The notes under the pieces were generated by a model. The model saw only the letters and a program-made list of their open reading frames with translations, did not search any database and had not been told where the DNA came from. Positions 42,740 through 53,200 of a DNA stretch of 64,000 bases are shown here, piece by piece. The first letter of the stretch is position 1. Each line of letters opens with the position of its first letter. The position numbers and the translations under genes are program-made. Location: positions 3,844,001 to 3,908,000 of the forward strand of contig CP093399.1 in the NCBI GenBank assembly GCA_029027825.1, in the 5' to 3' direction. Source of the DNA: Rs1 sp029027825. Lineage in GTDB: Bacteria; Pseudomonadota; Gammaproteobacteria; Pseudomonadales; Balneatricaceae.

Positions 42740-43162
42740 CTATAAATCATTAATTTCATTAGTTGTGCGATATTTTCTAGAAGTCACATACCCTTCCATC
42801 GAGCCGACCTTTTTATCTAAACTGCGTAGCCTATCCCGAATTTCTTGCAATCTACTGCTCACTGGCTGGCTATAGTTAAATACCTTATTCTCACCAGTTG
42901 AGCTTGCTTTAGTAGTTAGCTGCTCTGGGCGATTATCTATCATGAAGATTGCCACTACATAGGCAATCAGCGCCAATTGAAAGGTGAAGATAACCAAGCT
43001 GATAAATATCAGTCTCGCCAGCCAGGTCGGGATATCAAAATAGTCGGCAAAACCTGCGCATACGCCTGCAATTTTACCTTTGTGGGAGTTTCGGTATAGG
43101 TTTCGATGGTAGCCGTTAGCTTTGTTTGGCCCATTTGGATCGCGATTTTTACTGCATCTCAT
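42740..43162 (-). CDS. pspC: Phage shock protein C
   Basis: 140 residues. A PspC domain at about 25-80 has GKIAGVCAGFADYFDIPTWL followed by two hydrophobic segments and FMIDNRP. The C-terminal part has a coiled stretch (SSRLQEIRDRLRSLDKKVGS). PspC is the membrane partner that, with PspB, captures PspA when the envelope is stressed. Third gene of pspABC; about 45 bases after pspB. Confidence 0.9.
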   Translation of the reverse strand: MRCSKNRDPNGPNKANGYHRNLYRNSHKGKIAGVCAGFADYFDIPTWLARLIFISLVIFTFQLALIAYVVAIFMIDNRPEQLTTKASSTGENKVFNYSQPVSSRLQEIRDRLRSLDKKVGSMEGYVTSRKYRTTNEINDL

Positions 43163-43207
43163 GCTGTTTTCTCCTTGAGTAACGCGAGCTCGGTGAACAG
43201 TTAGTGG

Positions 43208-43438
43208 CTAACTGTTGCGCCAGCCCTGATGCTGCTCATCTAAAATTGATTCGAGGTTATCAATACGTGCCGATAATTTTTCGATCGTTTGTAGCGACTC
43301 TTCGACCACTATTTGATCTTGTTCGGAAAGGCCCTTTTTTTCTTTGCTTTTACTCCAGTAGTGCAGGATTAGCCATAGCGGTGCGACTATGACTAAAAAC
43401 ACTAAAGTAGGGACAAAGATAAACAACATTCCTGACAT
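43208..43438 (-). CDS. pspB: Phage shock protein B
   Basis: 76 residues with an N-terminal membrane span (FIFVPTLVFLVIVAPLWLIL) and a coiled-coil tail (VEESLQTIEKLSARIDNLES), the standard PspB layout and length. A strong ribosome site TAGGAGGCAAT lies before the ATG. It sits 8 bases after pspA and works with PspC in the inner membrane. Confidence 0.9.
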   Translation of the reverse strand: MSGMLFIFVPTLVFLVIVAPLWLILHYWSKSKEKKGLSEQDQIVVEESLQTIEKLSARIDNLESILDEQHQGWRNS

Positions 43439-43446
43439 ATTGCCTC

Positions 43447-44115
43447 CTAAGACTTACTTTGGATTTTTGATTTTAGCGCGGCTAGCTCTTTCTCGATTTC
43501 ATCATCTATGGCTAAATCTGCAATTTCTTCAGAGAGCGTCTGGTTGCCGTGCCCCAGATCATATGATTCTACTTCCGCTTCTAGCTCTTCTAAGCGCTGC
43601 TCGTATTGTTCAAATTTATCGAAGGCCTTATTCAGGGTTTCACGGTTGGTACGCTTGCGCACTTCCAGACGCGAACGGCCGGTTTGCTCTCTGACTAGTA
43701 GCTCTTTTTGCTTAGAGCGTGCGGCATCTAATTTAGATTGCAGCTGACCAATTTCATCACTTAATAAAGTTATTTGCTCTTCAATAAACGCTAGCTCTGA
43801 ATTTCCAGCCTGCACCGCTTCCTCTGCTCTACGTTTTTCTATTAAGGCACCTTTGGCTAAATCTTCACGACCCTTATTGATCGCTAGCTCGGTTTTTTGC
43901 AACCAATTTTGTGCCTCGGACTCTAGTGCTTTTACGCGGCGCTGTAGCTCTTTTTTATCGGCAATTATTTTTGCCGAGCTGGTTCTAACTTCGACCAAAG
44001 TGTCTTCCATTTCTTGAATCATTAGACGAATCATTTTCTTGGGGTCTTCTGCCCGATCCAAAAGAGAGGTGAGGTTTGCATTAACGATATCTTGAAAACG
44101 TGAAAATATACCCAT
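43447..44115 (-). CDS. pspA: Phage shock protein A
   Basis: 222 residues, all coiled-coil, starting GIFSRFQDIVNANLTSLLDR with PKKMIRLMIQEMEDTLVEVR, the PspA/IM30 signature. It binds and inhibits PspF in the resting state and forms membrane-protecting oligomers under stress. Ribosome site AAAAGGAAAAAGATC. First gene behind a sigma-54 promoter. Confidence 0.95.
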   Translation of the reverse strand: MGIFSRFQDIVNANLTSLLDRAEDPKKMIRLMIQEMEDTLVEVRTSSAKIIADKKELQRRVKALESEAQNWLQKTELAINKGREDLAKGALIEKRRAEEAVQAGNSELAFIEEQITLLSDEIGQLQSKLDAARSKQKELLVREQTGRSRLEVRKRTNRETLNKAFDKFEQYEQRLEELEAEVESYDLGHGNQTLSEEIADLAIDDEIEKELAALKSKIQSKS

Positions 44116-44167
44116 GATCTTTTTCCTTTTACTAATATTTGACAGTTAATTTGTTTACGTAGATATA

Positions 44168-44183
44168 GCGAAAGCCGTGCCAA
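44168..44183 (-). promoter_or_regulatory. Sigma-54 promoter of pspABC
   Basis: On the minus strand TTGGCACGGCTTTCGCTA has GG at -24 and GC at -12 separated by exactly 10 bases (44181-44180 and 44169-44168). It is 53 bases before the pspA start. The A/T-rich region 44190-44300 between the divergent genes is where PspF and IHF would bind. Confidence 0.85.
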
Positions 44184-44313
44184 GTTTTAATTATCAGTTA
44201 TATCATTGATTTTAAAGATTTAAATATATATCTTCAGATTCACTGCAATGTTTTATATTCGATTAACACTCATTTAATGGCTTTTTTATCTAATTAATGG
44301 TTAATATGACCAC

Positions 44314-45354
44314 ATGGATAAACAAATGATTTTAGGTGAGTCAAACTTACTCGCTCAGGCACTCGAGCAATTAAGTATTATTGCCCCTTTAAATAAACCG
44401 GTGCTGATCGTTGGTGAGCGCGGTACCGGCAAAGAGCTAGTCGCTGAGCGGTTACACTATTTATCATCGCGCTGGCAAAAGCCTTTTCTGAAAATAAATT
44501 GCGCTGCATTGAGCGATAGTTTACTAGAATCAACCTTATTTGGTCATGAGGCAGGCGCCTTTACCGGAGCCATAAAAGCCAGCAAGGGTTATTTTGAACG
44601 AGCCAATGAAGGCACTTTATTTTTAGACGAACTGGCGACAGTCTCCACTCAAGTTCAAGAGAAGCTGTTGCGTGTTATTGAATACGGGGAATTTGAACGC
44701 TTAGCTGGGCAGCGCACTATCGTGGCTGATGTGCGGGTGATCGCCGCCACCAACGGCGATTTAGTGGCGATGACAGACCAGGGCAAGTTCCGCGCGGATT
44801 TACTCGACCGACTGGCTTTTGATGTGATAAATCTTCCACCGTTGCGCTATCGTCCTGAAGACATTCCGATTTTAGCGGAGCATTTTGCGATCGCAATGAG
44901 CAGAGAATTAGATCGAGAAGTTTTTATGGGGTTTAGCCCGAGCGCCCACCAGGCTTTATTGGATTACCACTGGCCAGGAAACATTAGAGAGCTAAAAAAC
45001 GCAGTACAACGCAGTGTTTATCGACAGCAAGATCCTGACATAGCTATCCAAGAAATTATATTAAACCCTTTTATAACCTCTTGGAATGAATCTGTCACAG
45101 TAGAGCCCACCGAAAAAACCGACCATCCAGCTGTAATGCAGCCCCCCGCTAAACCTGCTGTTAACACCGCAGAGGAACAGTTTAAAAGTGGTAATTTCAA
45201 ACAACAAGTGGCCAATTTTGAAATCAAGCAGATTGGTAAAAGCTTAGCTAATCAACATTATCATCAAGCTAATACCGCCGCTGAGCTAGGCATTAGCTAC
45301 CATCAACTGCGGGCATATTTAAAGAAATACCCGCAGCTTTTAGCGCCACCTTAA
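44314..45354 (+). CDS. pspF: PspF, sigma-54-dependent activator of psp
   Basis: 346 residues with no N-terminal regulatory domain, as in PspF. An AAA+ domain (residues 5-235) has GERGTGKELVAERLHYLSSR (Walker A), ESTLFGHEAGAFTGAIKASK (GAFTGA loop that contacts sigma-54) and GTLFLDELATVS (Walker B). A Fis-type helix-turn-helix ends it (QHYHQANTAAELGISYHQLR). Divergent from pspABC. PspA would restrain it by direct binding. Confidence 0.95.
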   Translation: MDKQMILGESNLLAQALEQLSIIAPLNKPVLIVGERGTGKELVAERLHYLSSRWQKPFLKINCAALSDSLLESTLFGHEAGAFTGAIKASKGYFERANEGTLFLDELATVSTQVQEKLLRVIEYGEFERLAGQRTIVADVRVIAATNGDLVAMTDQGKFRADLLDRLAFDVINLPPLRYRPEDIPILAEHFAIAMSRELDREVFMGFSPSAHQALLDYHWPGNIRELKNAVQRSVYRQQDPDIAIQEIILNPFITSWNESVTVEPTEKTDHPAVMQPPAKPAVNTAEEQFKSGNFKQQVANFEIKQIGKSLANQHYHQANTAAELGISYHQLRAYLKKYPQLLAPP

Positions 45355-45397
45355 ACTGTGCTTAAACAGCTAAAATATGATCCTGAATGAGATAACG

Positions 45398-46051
45398 CTA
45401 AGGTTTTAGCACTAACTTTGGATGCTTGCGTTGCGGGTAACAAGTACGGCAAATTTCGCACTGCAAACCAAAACAACTGCGCGCCTGACAATGCTCTCTT
45501 GCATAGTAAATTATTTGCAAGTGGATATCATTCCAGCGCTCTCTCGGAAACAGTTTTTTTAGGTCTAACTCAGTCTGCTGAACGTTTTTTCCCTTGCTCA
45601 ATCCCCAGCGCTGCGCCAATCGGTGGACGTGTGTGTCTACGGCAAATGCGGGGTGGCCGAAAGCTTGGCTCATCACCACTGACGCCGTTTTATGACCAAC
45701 TCCAGGCAACATTTCTAAATCCGTAAAATTATCCGGTACTACTCCCGCATGCAACTCGACCAGCATGCCTGACAGCACACTAATAGCCTTAGATTTTTGC
45801 GGCGACAAGCCACATGGTTTGATAATGGCCTTGATCTCAGCAACTTCTACTTTGGCCATTTTAAAGGGGTTGTCGGCGAGTTCAAACAGCGCTGGAGTGA
45901 CGGTATTAACCCGGGCATCTGTGCATTGCGCAGACAAAAGCACGGCGATCAGCAAACTATAAGAATCTGTATGGTCTAGAGGAATAGGTGGGTTGGGGTA
46001 CAGCGCTTGTAGGCGCTGGTCGATATACGCCGCTCGTTCTTTTTTAAGCAT
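45398..46051 (-). CDS. nth: Endonuclease III
   Basis: 217 residues. A helix-hairpin-helix LPGVGHKTASVVMSQAFG carries the catalytic Lys, and AVDTHVHRLAQRWGL carries the catalytic Asp. These define the DNA glycosylase/AP lyase that repairs oxidised pyrimidines. The 4Fe-4S cysteine region reads HCQARSCFGLQCEICRTCYP. It has five cysteines but spacing differing from the C-x6-C-x2-C-x5-C of E. coli, so the cluster assignment is not certain. Confidence 0.9.
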   Translation of the reverse strand: MLKKERAAYIDQRLQALYPNPPIPLDHTDSYSLLIAVLLSAQCTDARVNTVTPALFELADNPFKMAKVEVAEIKAIIKPCGLSPQKSKAISVLSGMLVELHAGVVPDNFTDLEMLPGVGHKTASVVMSQAFGHPAFAVDTHVHRLAQRWGLSKGKNVQQTELDLKKLFPRERWNDIHLQIIYYAREHCQARSCFGLQCEICRTCYPQRKHPKLVLKP

Positions 46052-46264
46052 ATTCAGCCTGATATTTAGCTATTTACCGATTACAAACCGTGCAATAGAG
46101 ATAATAAAAATCACAATTATACGCTATTACTGATGACGCTTCTCGCTAATTCAAGCCTGCTTTAGCAACCAGTTCAATCATTCGACAGAGCTTGCTACAA
46201 CTGGCTCAACGCTTCAATTTTCAGTCGTTAATTTTAATATTTGCTAAGGGTGAGAGCCTAAATG

Positions 46265-47488
46265 CTATACCGTCACTCCCGTGAATATGTTCCCTCCCTC
46301 TTCATACATAACAACTTTATTTCGCCCTGATTTCTTAGCTTGATATAATGCTGAATCAGCAAGGCACAGCAATTCAGCCAAGTCATAATTACCATCACTC
46401 ATCGCAACCCCCATACTAACTGTATATTCAATGGTGTGTTGCTGTGTCTTAAATGTCCCATATGACAACATAGAGCGCAATTCGTTGGCGTAATACTCAG
46501 CATCATCTGCATTGACATTATTGAGTAACAACACGAACTCTTCACCGCCTATTCTTGAAAAAACATCACCTTGACGAAGCCTGATCGATATTGAGTCACA
46601 AAACACCTTCAATACTTGATCGCCAATGCTGTGCCCGTGCTGATCATTTATTTTTTTAAAGTGGTCTATGTCTAACATGATTACCGCAACTTGAGTTGCT
46701 TCACGCTTATTGACACCAAGCAATAAAGGACCGGCCTCCATCAAGTATTTCCTATTGTGAACTCCAGTTAAAAAATCCTTTAAGGTTAAGCTCTTTAATT
46801 CACGATGATATTGATCCATTCTCTTATTCATATAATAAAATGAAAAAAACAACAGAATTAAATTAAGAACTAAAATCCCAGGAATAGCCAAGGCATGGTT
46901 TGAACGCTGGATTTCTAAGTTGCTGATTTCTTGTTGATACCTCTTATTTACCAGACTTAATACTTCTTCAACCAAAGCAACTAAACTGAGATTTTGACTA
47001 GTATATTCTCTAGTTGTAATAATATTATTTAGCGGAATAAAAGTCCTATAGCCCTTTAATTGCTGTTCTTTATTTTTAATCGCAATTCGCTCTAATTCCC
47101 TTAGCCGAAATTCGGTATCAATTATCTGCTTTATCAGCCTTTTTTCATTCGATAAAAAAGGTTGGTAAACTGACGCTGAATTGGGTTTTGCATTTGCATT
47201 AAAGTTATAATCTAATCTGATTTTTTTTTGTTTAAGGCGATTGTACTGCTCCAGATAACTAAATTCAGAATTGCTAATGTATTGTTCTGCAAAAAATGAC
47301 AGGCTATCTGTGCGTGAATGGTATTGATTCAACTTGGTTACCAGCCACAGCCTCTTATTCTCGATTTTTTGAGTTTGAAGATTAATGTTATAAAATTGAT
47401 AGCCAAGAAAAGTACTAAAGATGATAATCAGCACTAGTATCCACTGAAATATTTTGAAGGAGCGCTTAAAAGATACATATTTTGTCAT
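46265..47488 (-). CDS. Membrane-bound GGDEF diguanylate cyclase
   Basis: 407 residues. A span near 13-33, a periplasmic sensor of about 170 residues rich in coiled coil, a second span near 205-225 (ALAIPGILVLNLILLFFSFY), then a GGDEF domain at about 238-395 with SRIGGEEFVLLLNNV (GGEEF active site) and DIDHFKKINDQHGH. The active site is intact, so c-di-GMP synthesis is expected. No RxxD inhibition site was spotted. Preceded by 403 bases without a gene. Confidence 0.9.
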   Translation of the reverse strand: MTKYVSFKRSFKIFQWILVLIIIFSTFLGYQFYNINLQTQKIENKRLWLVTKLNQYHSRTDSLSFFAEQYISNSEFSYLEQYNRLKQKKIRLDYNFNANAKPNSASVYQPFLSNEKRLIKQIIDTEFRLRELERIAIKNKEQQLKGYRTFIPLNNIITTREYTSQNLSLVALVEEVLSLVNKRYQQEISNLEIQRSNHALAIPGILVLNLILLFFSFYYMNKRMDQYHRELKSLTLKDFLTGVHNRKYLMEAGPLLLGVNKREATQVAVIMLDIDHFKKINDQHGHSIGDQVLKVFCDSISIRLRQGDVFSRIGGEEFVLLLNNVNADDAEYYANELRSMLSYGTFKTQQHTIEYTVSMGVAMSDGNYDLAELLCLADSALYQAKKSGRNKVVMYEEGGNIFTGVTV

Positions 47489-47891
47489 GAGTTTTTATCC
47501 ATAAAAACATCAAGAAAACTTAAAAACGAAAGCAGCTATCAATAATTAATCGTACTTTTACCTGATATGTTAGCTCATCTAGTTTTTCAAATTTCCCCTA
47601 ATCTAATCCTAAGTCCGTGCTCAGAAAACGACAAGGAAGTGAAAAGTATTGGCGATACAAGCACATTTACACATCTTAGCTTCAGCCGAAGTACTAGAGT
47701 CTTAACATAAGGTCATTGCTACAGTGGCTATTGTCTTCGCTTCGGCTTCCCTACCTTATCTTCATAAGCTACGTTATACAGTGGTCTTAATTTATTTCGT
47801 TTAAAAACAAACACAGTATGCTCTTTTGTACTAAAAACAGCTATTGGAAACAACATTATAGGATTTTTACGTACAACCTTATGCGCAGGCA
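47489..47891. other. Intergenic region, no gene seen
   Basis: Contains CTTAGCTTCAGCCGAAGTAC and, about 50 bases on, CTTCGCTTCGGCTTCCCTAC, partly complementary to each other. A similar CAGCTGAAGCT...CGCTTCGGCT pair lies at about 61593-61620. No gene or clear terminator is recognised. Confidence 0.3.
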
Positions 47892-50207
47892 TCACTGTGT
47901 ATAGAACGTCACTATATCTAAGTTGCCATGCTCATCTACCACTGATAATTGATATTTGCCACGCTTCTTTAGTGTGAAATTTAACCCGCGACGAGCCAAC
48001 CGTGCTCCTAAATATTTGCCATTTAAATACCATGATTTAATACCACTACCACCGGCAGAAGAAGCCAGCAAATTTAAGCTCAATGCGTGATTTTTACCCC
48101 TTGGATTAAAATGATAAATACTCTGTTCAGGGATAGACGTGATAGATATGGCCTGCTGTTCAGCCATTATTCCCGAGCAGCCTGACGAGGCAGGGGTTAA
48201 TTGCGCAGACCTTCGCCACTGCTGGGAGATCCACGGCTCTAGCGAGACAGGCCAGACGGCTTTGTTCTCTATTAGTAATTCACCACCATCACAGCTAGGC
48301 TCTACCCGCTCTCCCTTAGCGTTGTACCAAAAAGATTTAAGCAGCGCATGCTCTGATAAGGTCGCAGGATAGGTATCATTTAAAATCCAAGCCTCTTTCC
48401 TTTCATGGCAGTTGTTTTGACTATTATCTAGATGCTGCTCACTTGAGCCTAAGGGCCAACATATGGTCGCCAATTTCACTGAATCGGGCTTTTTTAGCAA
48501 TTGCTGATTAGCGATCGATTTAAACACCTTAAACAGTAACGGTGCTGCCGTGTGCCGTCCTGAAAGTCCCGGAGAGGAACTGGAATCAGGCCGACCCACC
48601 CACACCCCAATTGTCCATTTTTTGGTGACTCCCATTGCCCAAGCTTCCCGGTAGCCGTAACTAGTACCAGTTTTCCAGGCTAGCGGCCAATTATTTTCCA
48701 CGCGCTGCCGACGGCTAATTTTCTGCGGATTAATCGCCAACATTTTCCAGGTGATCCACGCCGCTCCTGGACTCAGCAAATAGCGCTCTACTTTTTTTTG
48801 CTTTTTAGTGAGTCTAGGTTTAATAGTTATGCCCGATCTCGCCAGCGCTGAGTAGGCTGCGACTAAATACTCAAGCTTAGTCCCCACGCCGCCCAAGACC
48901 ATCGATATGTTTGGTTTTTTAGCGCCTGCACCGATCAATTTCAAACCTGCAAACTGTAATCGAGCGGCAAAAAACTCAGGTTCTAAGCTCTCTAGCACCT
49001 GCACCGCAGGAATGTTTAATGAGCGTTGCAATGCCTGAGTGACGCTAACCGGGCCGTTAAACCCACCGCTGAAGTTTAGCGGTCTGTAAGCTTTATTATA
49101 GCGTGGGGCATCTTGCAGTAGTGACTGTGAATGTAACAACCCTTGATCTATAGCTAGCCCATACAAAAATGGTTTTAAGGTCGAGCCAGGAGATCTAACC
49201 GCCTGAATCATATCTACATGGCCAAAACGTTGCAAATCTAAAAATTTTGCCGAACCTATATAACTGCGCACCGCTCCGCTACTGTTCTCCATCACCATCA
49301 CAGCAGTGGATAACCCCGTTGCCAACTGACTTGAGTAGTCATCGACCAGCGCTTCGAGCTGACGCTGCATCTCAATATTAATTAATGTCTGTATTTTCTC
49401 ACATTTTTGACAGGCTTTTTTAAGCCGCCTTGCAAGTAGCGGCGCTAGCAACGGCGATTTTTGCGACAGAGAAAAAATCGGCTCTTGGATCGCGTCAGCA
49501 ACACGTTGTTTCGACCAAATATTTAACGTTAACATCCGCTTTAAGACTTTATCCCGCGCTTGCTTTGCAGCCTCTGGATGGCGATCGGGGCGCCAGCGAC
49601 TCGGCGCTTGTGGCAAGACCGCTAATAGCGCAGCTTCGGCATCACTAATTTGATCGAGGGGCTTGTCAAAATAGCTCATACTGGCGGCTTGTACACCAAT
49701 GATGGTGCCCCCGAAAGGGGCTAGATTGAGGTATAGATTGAGGATTTCTGCCTTCGAATAGTGCCATTCTAGCTGCAGTGCTCGCAAAACCTGATGCACT
49801 TTACCACCGAGGCTACGCGAGTGCGGCGCCAGCAACCTCGCCACTTGCATGGTCAGGGTGGAGCCCCCTGAGACAATTTTATTACTGGTTAAATTTTGCC
49901 AACTAGCACGCACTATCGCCAGCGGGTTGACCCCGAAATGCTGATAGAACCAGCGGTCTTCGTAACCGAGCAACAAGGTCAAATAATTCTCTGCTACTTG
50001 AGAATTATCAATAGGGTAGCGCCACTGTTGACGTGCATTACTAAAGGCTCTTAAGACCTCCCCTTGATCCGCAAGCACTACGGTGCTGAAAGAGCTCTGC
50101 CTGGGGGTTGGATAGTAATGATCCAATAGCAGCAGGCCTAACGCCAGACTTACACAAAATATGCACAGCCCTTTAGCCAGCATTATTTTGCCACGCGTTA
50201 TTAGCAC
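47892..50207 (-). CDS. pbpC: Penicillin-binding protein 1C
   Basis: 771 residues. N-terminal membrane anchor (LCIFCVSLALGLLLLDHYYP), a GT51 glycosyltransferase (EDRWFYQHFGVNPL with the catalytic Glu, GGSTLTMQVARLL), a transpeptidase (SPGSTLKPFLYG with the Ser-x-x-Lys, SLNIPAV, KTGTSYGYREAWAMG) and the PBP1C-type C-terminal beta domain. It can polymerise and crosslink peptidoglycan in the periplasm. It follows the alpha-2-macroglobulin gene by 22 bases, the usual pairing. An ATG at 50183 is an alternative to the GTG at 50207. Confidence 0.95.
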   Translation of the reverse strand: MLITRGKIMLAKGLCIFCVSLALGLLLLDHYYPTPRQSSFSTVVLADQGEVLRAFSNARQQWRYPIDNSQVAENYLTLLLGYEDRWFYQHFGVNPLAIVRASWQNLTSNKIVSGGSTLTMQVARLLAPHSRSLGGKVHQVLRALQLEWHYSKAEILNLYLNLAPFGGTIIGVQAASMSYFDKPLDQISDAEAALLAVLPQAPSRWRPDRHPEAAKQARDKVLKRMLTLNIWSKQRVADAIQEPIFSLSQKSPLLAPLLARRLKKACQKCEKIQTLINIEMQRQLEALVDDYSSQLATGLSTAVMVMENSSGAVRSYIGSAKFLDLQRFGHVDMIQAVRSPGSTLKPFLYGLAIDQGLLHSQSLLQDAPRYNKAYRPLNFSGGFNGPVSVTQALQRSLNIPAVQVLESLEPEFFAARLQFAGLKLIGAGAKKPNISMVLGGVGTKLEYLVAAYSALARSGITIKPRLTKKQKKVERYLLSPGAAWITWKMLAINPQKISRRQRVENNWPLAWKTGTSYGYREAWAMGVTKKWTIGVWVGRPDSSSSPGLSGRHTAAPLLFKVFKSIANQQLLKKPDSVKLATICWPLGSSEQHLDNSQNNCHERKEAWILNDTYPATLSEHALLKSFWYNAKGERVEPSCDGGELLIENKAVWPVSLEPWISQQWRRSAQLTPASSGCSGIMAEQQAISITSIPEQSIYHFNPRGKNHALSLNLLASSAGGSGIKSWYLNGKYLGARLARRGLNFTLKKRGKYQLSVVDEHGNLDIVTFYTQ

Positions 50208-50229
50208 CCGCTAGCTGCTCTGCTGTTCA

Positions 50230-53200
50230 TTACCTAGGTAAAACTTTTAACATTCCTGAAGATTCGCCTTGATGACGAATTTCAGGTCGATACATATCTT
50301 CAGCGAAGGTCGGTGGTATTTGGTAGTCACCTGCAGACACCGCACGTACTAAGTAATAAATTTTTACTCTGGTCCGCGGTAAATCTAAAGCCATGACAAA
50401 TCTATCATCGCGATATTCCTGATACTCAACCGGCAAACCGTACATTAATTCAGAGATAGAGGTTCCCATGACTTTTAGATTACTTTGGTCATAGCTATCC
50501 GCTAAATTTTGGTTTTCTATTTCCAAACCTGCAGGTAGTAAGTCCACGATGATCGCATGCCGCAAGTGCTCTTGCGCCGTCACTAGTAGCTCAACGATTA
50601 ATTTTTCACCGCTGCGAATCTGAGTATCAGTGAAAGGACGTCCCTCAATATCATAATAGTTTCGCTGCACTTGGATGCGGTTACTGATCGGTTCAGGTGC
50701 AGTTTTTTGATAGCCTGACACCCGCAAATTGACATATACCGGCATGTCGCCTTTATTTTGCAAGCTGACAGAGTGCTGCAAATCATCACTGCCTAAAACT
50801 AACTGCAAGCGATGTAGCTGCTGATCTAATTGCTGACTATCAACCTCCCAAGCTAGCTGCATATTCGAACCTTGTTGAGCTTGTAGCTCCCGGCCAATTA
50901 AGAATAAAGCATTGCGCTCTTGAGTACTTAGCCACTGCCTGCCTTTTAATTCATCAATCAGTGCTAATAGCAGTGGTCGCCACAGGCTAATATCCGCTTT
51001 TGCCTCTAATAGCCAAAAACCAGACAGCGCCAGATCTCTAACTTTAGATGAGTAATAAATATGCCCTTCTGCAAAATCATCAACGTCAGCTACCGCTTCT
51101 CTGATCGCACTGTCTGCACGTTTATGATCACCCGCTTTTTGCAGTGCCAAGCCCAATTGTAATAACGCCATTGGCGTAGCATTCGAATTTCTTCGATCAT
51201 AGAGATTGCGCATCGTCGAAAGAGGCGCTTGATTGTATCTAGACAAGACTTGAGCGGCATAGGCACGTACCGCAAACTTCGTTTCGCTGTTCACTTCTCC
51301 ATGATAGCTGCTAATTTTATTCGGACTGCGCAAGTAAATAGCTACCCGCTGCATGGCCTTTTTTAAATTATCGGCCGGCACTTGGTAACCAGATTTTTGG
51401 GCGCGCAGTAAAAAATCTAACACGTAAACCGTTAACCAGTGCTCTTCAGGACTCTGATTAGACCAGAGACCAAAGCCTCCGCTCCCTCTCTGCATTGATT
51501 GCAAACGTTGTATAGCCAAATTTATCGCACGATTTCTCGCCTGTGCATCACTGCCTTTAATGCCCAACTTTAATAATAGCTGATCATTGCTATACAACTG
51601 TGGAAAAACCCCGCTAGTGGTCTGTTCTAGACAGCCGTATGGGTAAGCTTTCAGCGCTCGTAAATGACTGGCGATATCTAGCGGCGGCTGGCTGGCAACA
51701 TTTAACTGCCCTTTGACTCCCTTAGAGACCAGCTGACTAAACTCTTTAGCGCTAAGCGAGAGTTTCTCACCTTTGCCGAGTGCTGTCTGCCACTGTAAAT
51801 TGGAGATTGACCATGCGGGCTTGATCGTAAGCTGCCAGTGTCGCTTGAGCGTAACCGGCTCTGCTGAAGGCGCCACCAGCACATTGCTTAAACTTAAATC
51901 GATCGCCACGGTCTTGAATTCAGCACTGGCTTGCACGGGGAAATACAGTACTTTTTTCTGCCCTTTAGCCAGCTGGATACTCAGCGTTTTCTGCTGGCTA
52001 TTTTCGCTATTTTCTGCCACTAAGTGCAAGCCGGTTGCCAGCACTAAATTAAGTTCAATTGATTGCGCACTATTCGAGACGTTGTTCAGATCTATAGAAA
52101 ATAGTGACTTATCTCCCGCCCGTAAAAACCGGGGTTTGTTTAATTGCGCGACGATCGGATCGGCCACTTGTAAATCTTTTTCTGCTGAGCCAAAACTCTG
52201 TGCCGAAAAGGCCACTGCCATTAAGCGCAATCGACCATTAAAATCGGGTATCGATAGTTTAACTTGAGCATTCCCCTGCGCATCAACCTCGACTACGCCC
52301 GAAAATAGCGAGACTATTTGCACATCCGGATCAGTGGCACCGTTTTGTTCTACATCACCATCGCCACCAAACTTTATGGTCGCTAACACGCCTTTATCTG
52401 CCGCGATCAGATCAGCGTAACTGTCCCTGGCGATCACAGAATAAGCGCGCTGCTGGAAAAATCCGCTGAATGGGTCAGGAGTGCTGAATTTCGATATATT
52501 CAAGACACCGACATCCACAGCCGCTAAAGTCACTTGCACTTTACTGGGCAGTTTAGCAGCAGGTGAGCCTTCTTCGCCCTGCTTAACTGACACTTTGATC
52601 GGTACTGTCAGTTCGGTATTGGGACGAATGTCAGCCGCTGAATTAATCTCAACCTGTAACTTCCGCGCTTCTCTATCCAGCCTGAGCGGTATCACTCCCA
52701 TCATTCTTCGAGGTAGTTTTTCTGCTCTACTTTGACCGGGTTGGATTAATAATACCGAGACGTATAAGTTGTGTTCGCTCCATTCTTGCTGCACTGTAAA
52801 TGTAACTTTGCCGCCCTCTGCGGGAATATCGATCAGCTGTCTGTGTAACGCCTTATCAGACTCAACCAGCAAATAACCCCGACCAGCCGCCGGTGCTTTT
52901 ATTTCAACGCTGACAACATCGCCGACTTTATAGCGCTGTTGATTAAGCGCCAAACCGATTCTATCGGGACGACCCGCCATTACGGTCTCATCTGCACTCC
53001 AGCCCGCTCTAAACTTATAGCCGGTGACTAACTTGGTCGCTGGATTAAACACTTCTAGACGATAGTGCCCCCAATCAACCGGTAGTGACAGTTGCTGCCC
53101 CTGCCCCGCTTTTAGGTCAATTACTGAGTTGAAGACGCTATAGTGACTTTCCGTATAATCGGATTTCCAGCCTTCGCTGCTAGTGTAGCGCCAGTGATAG

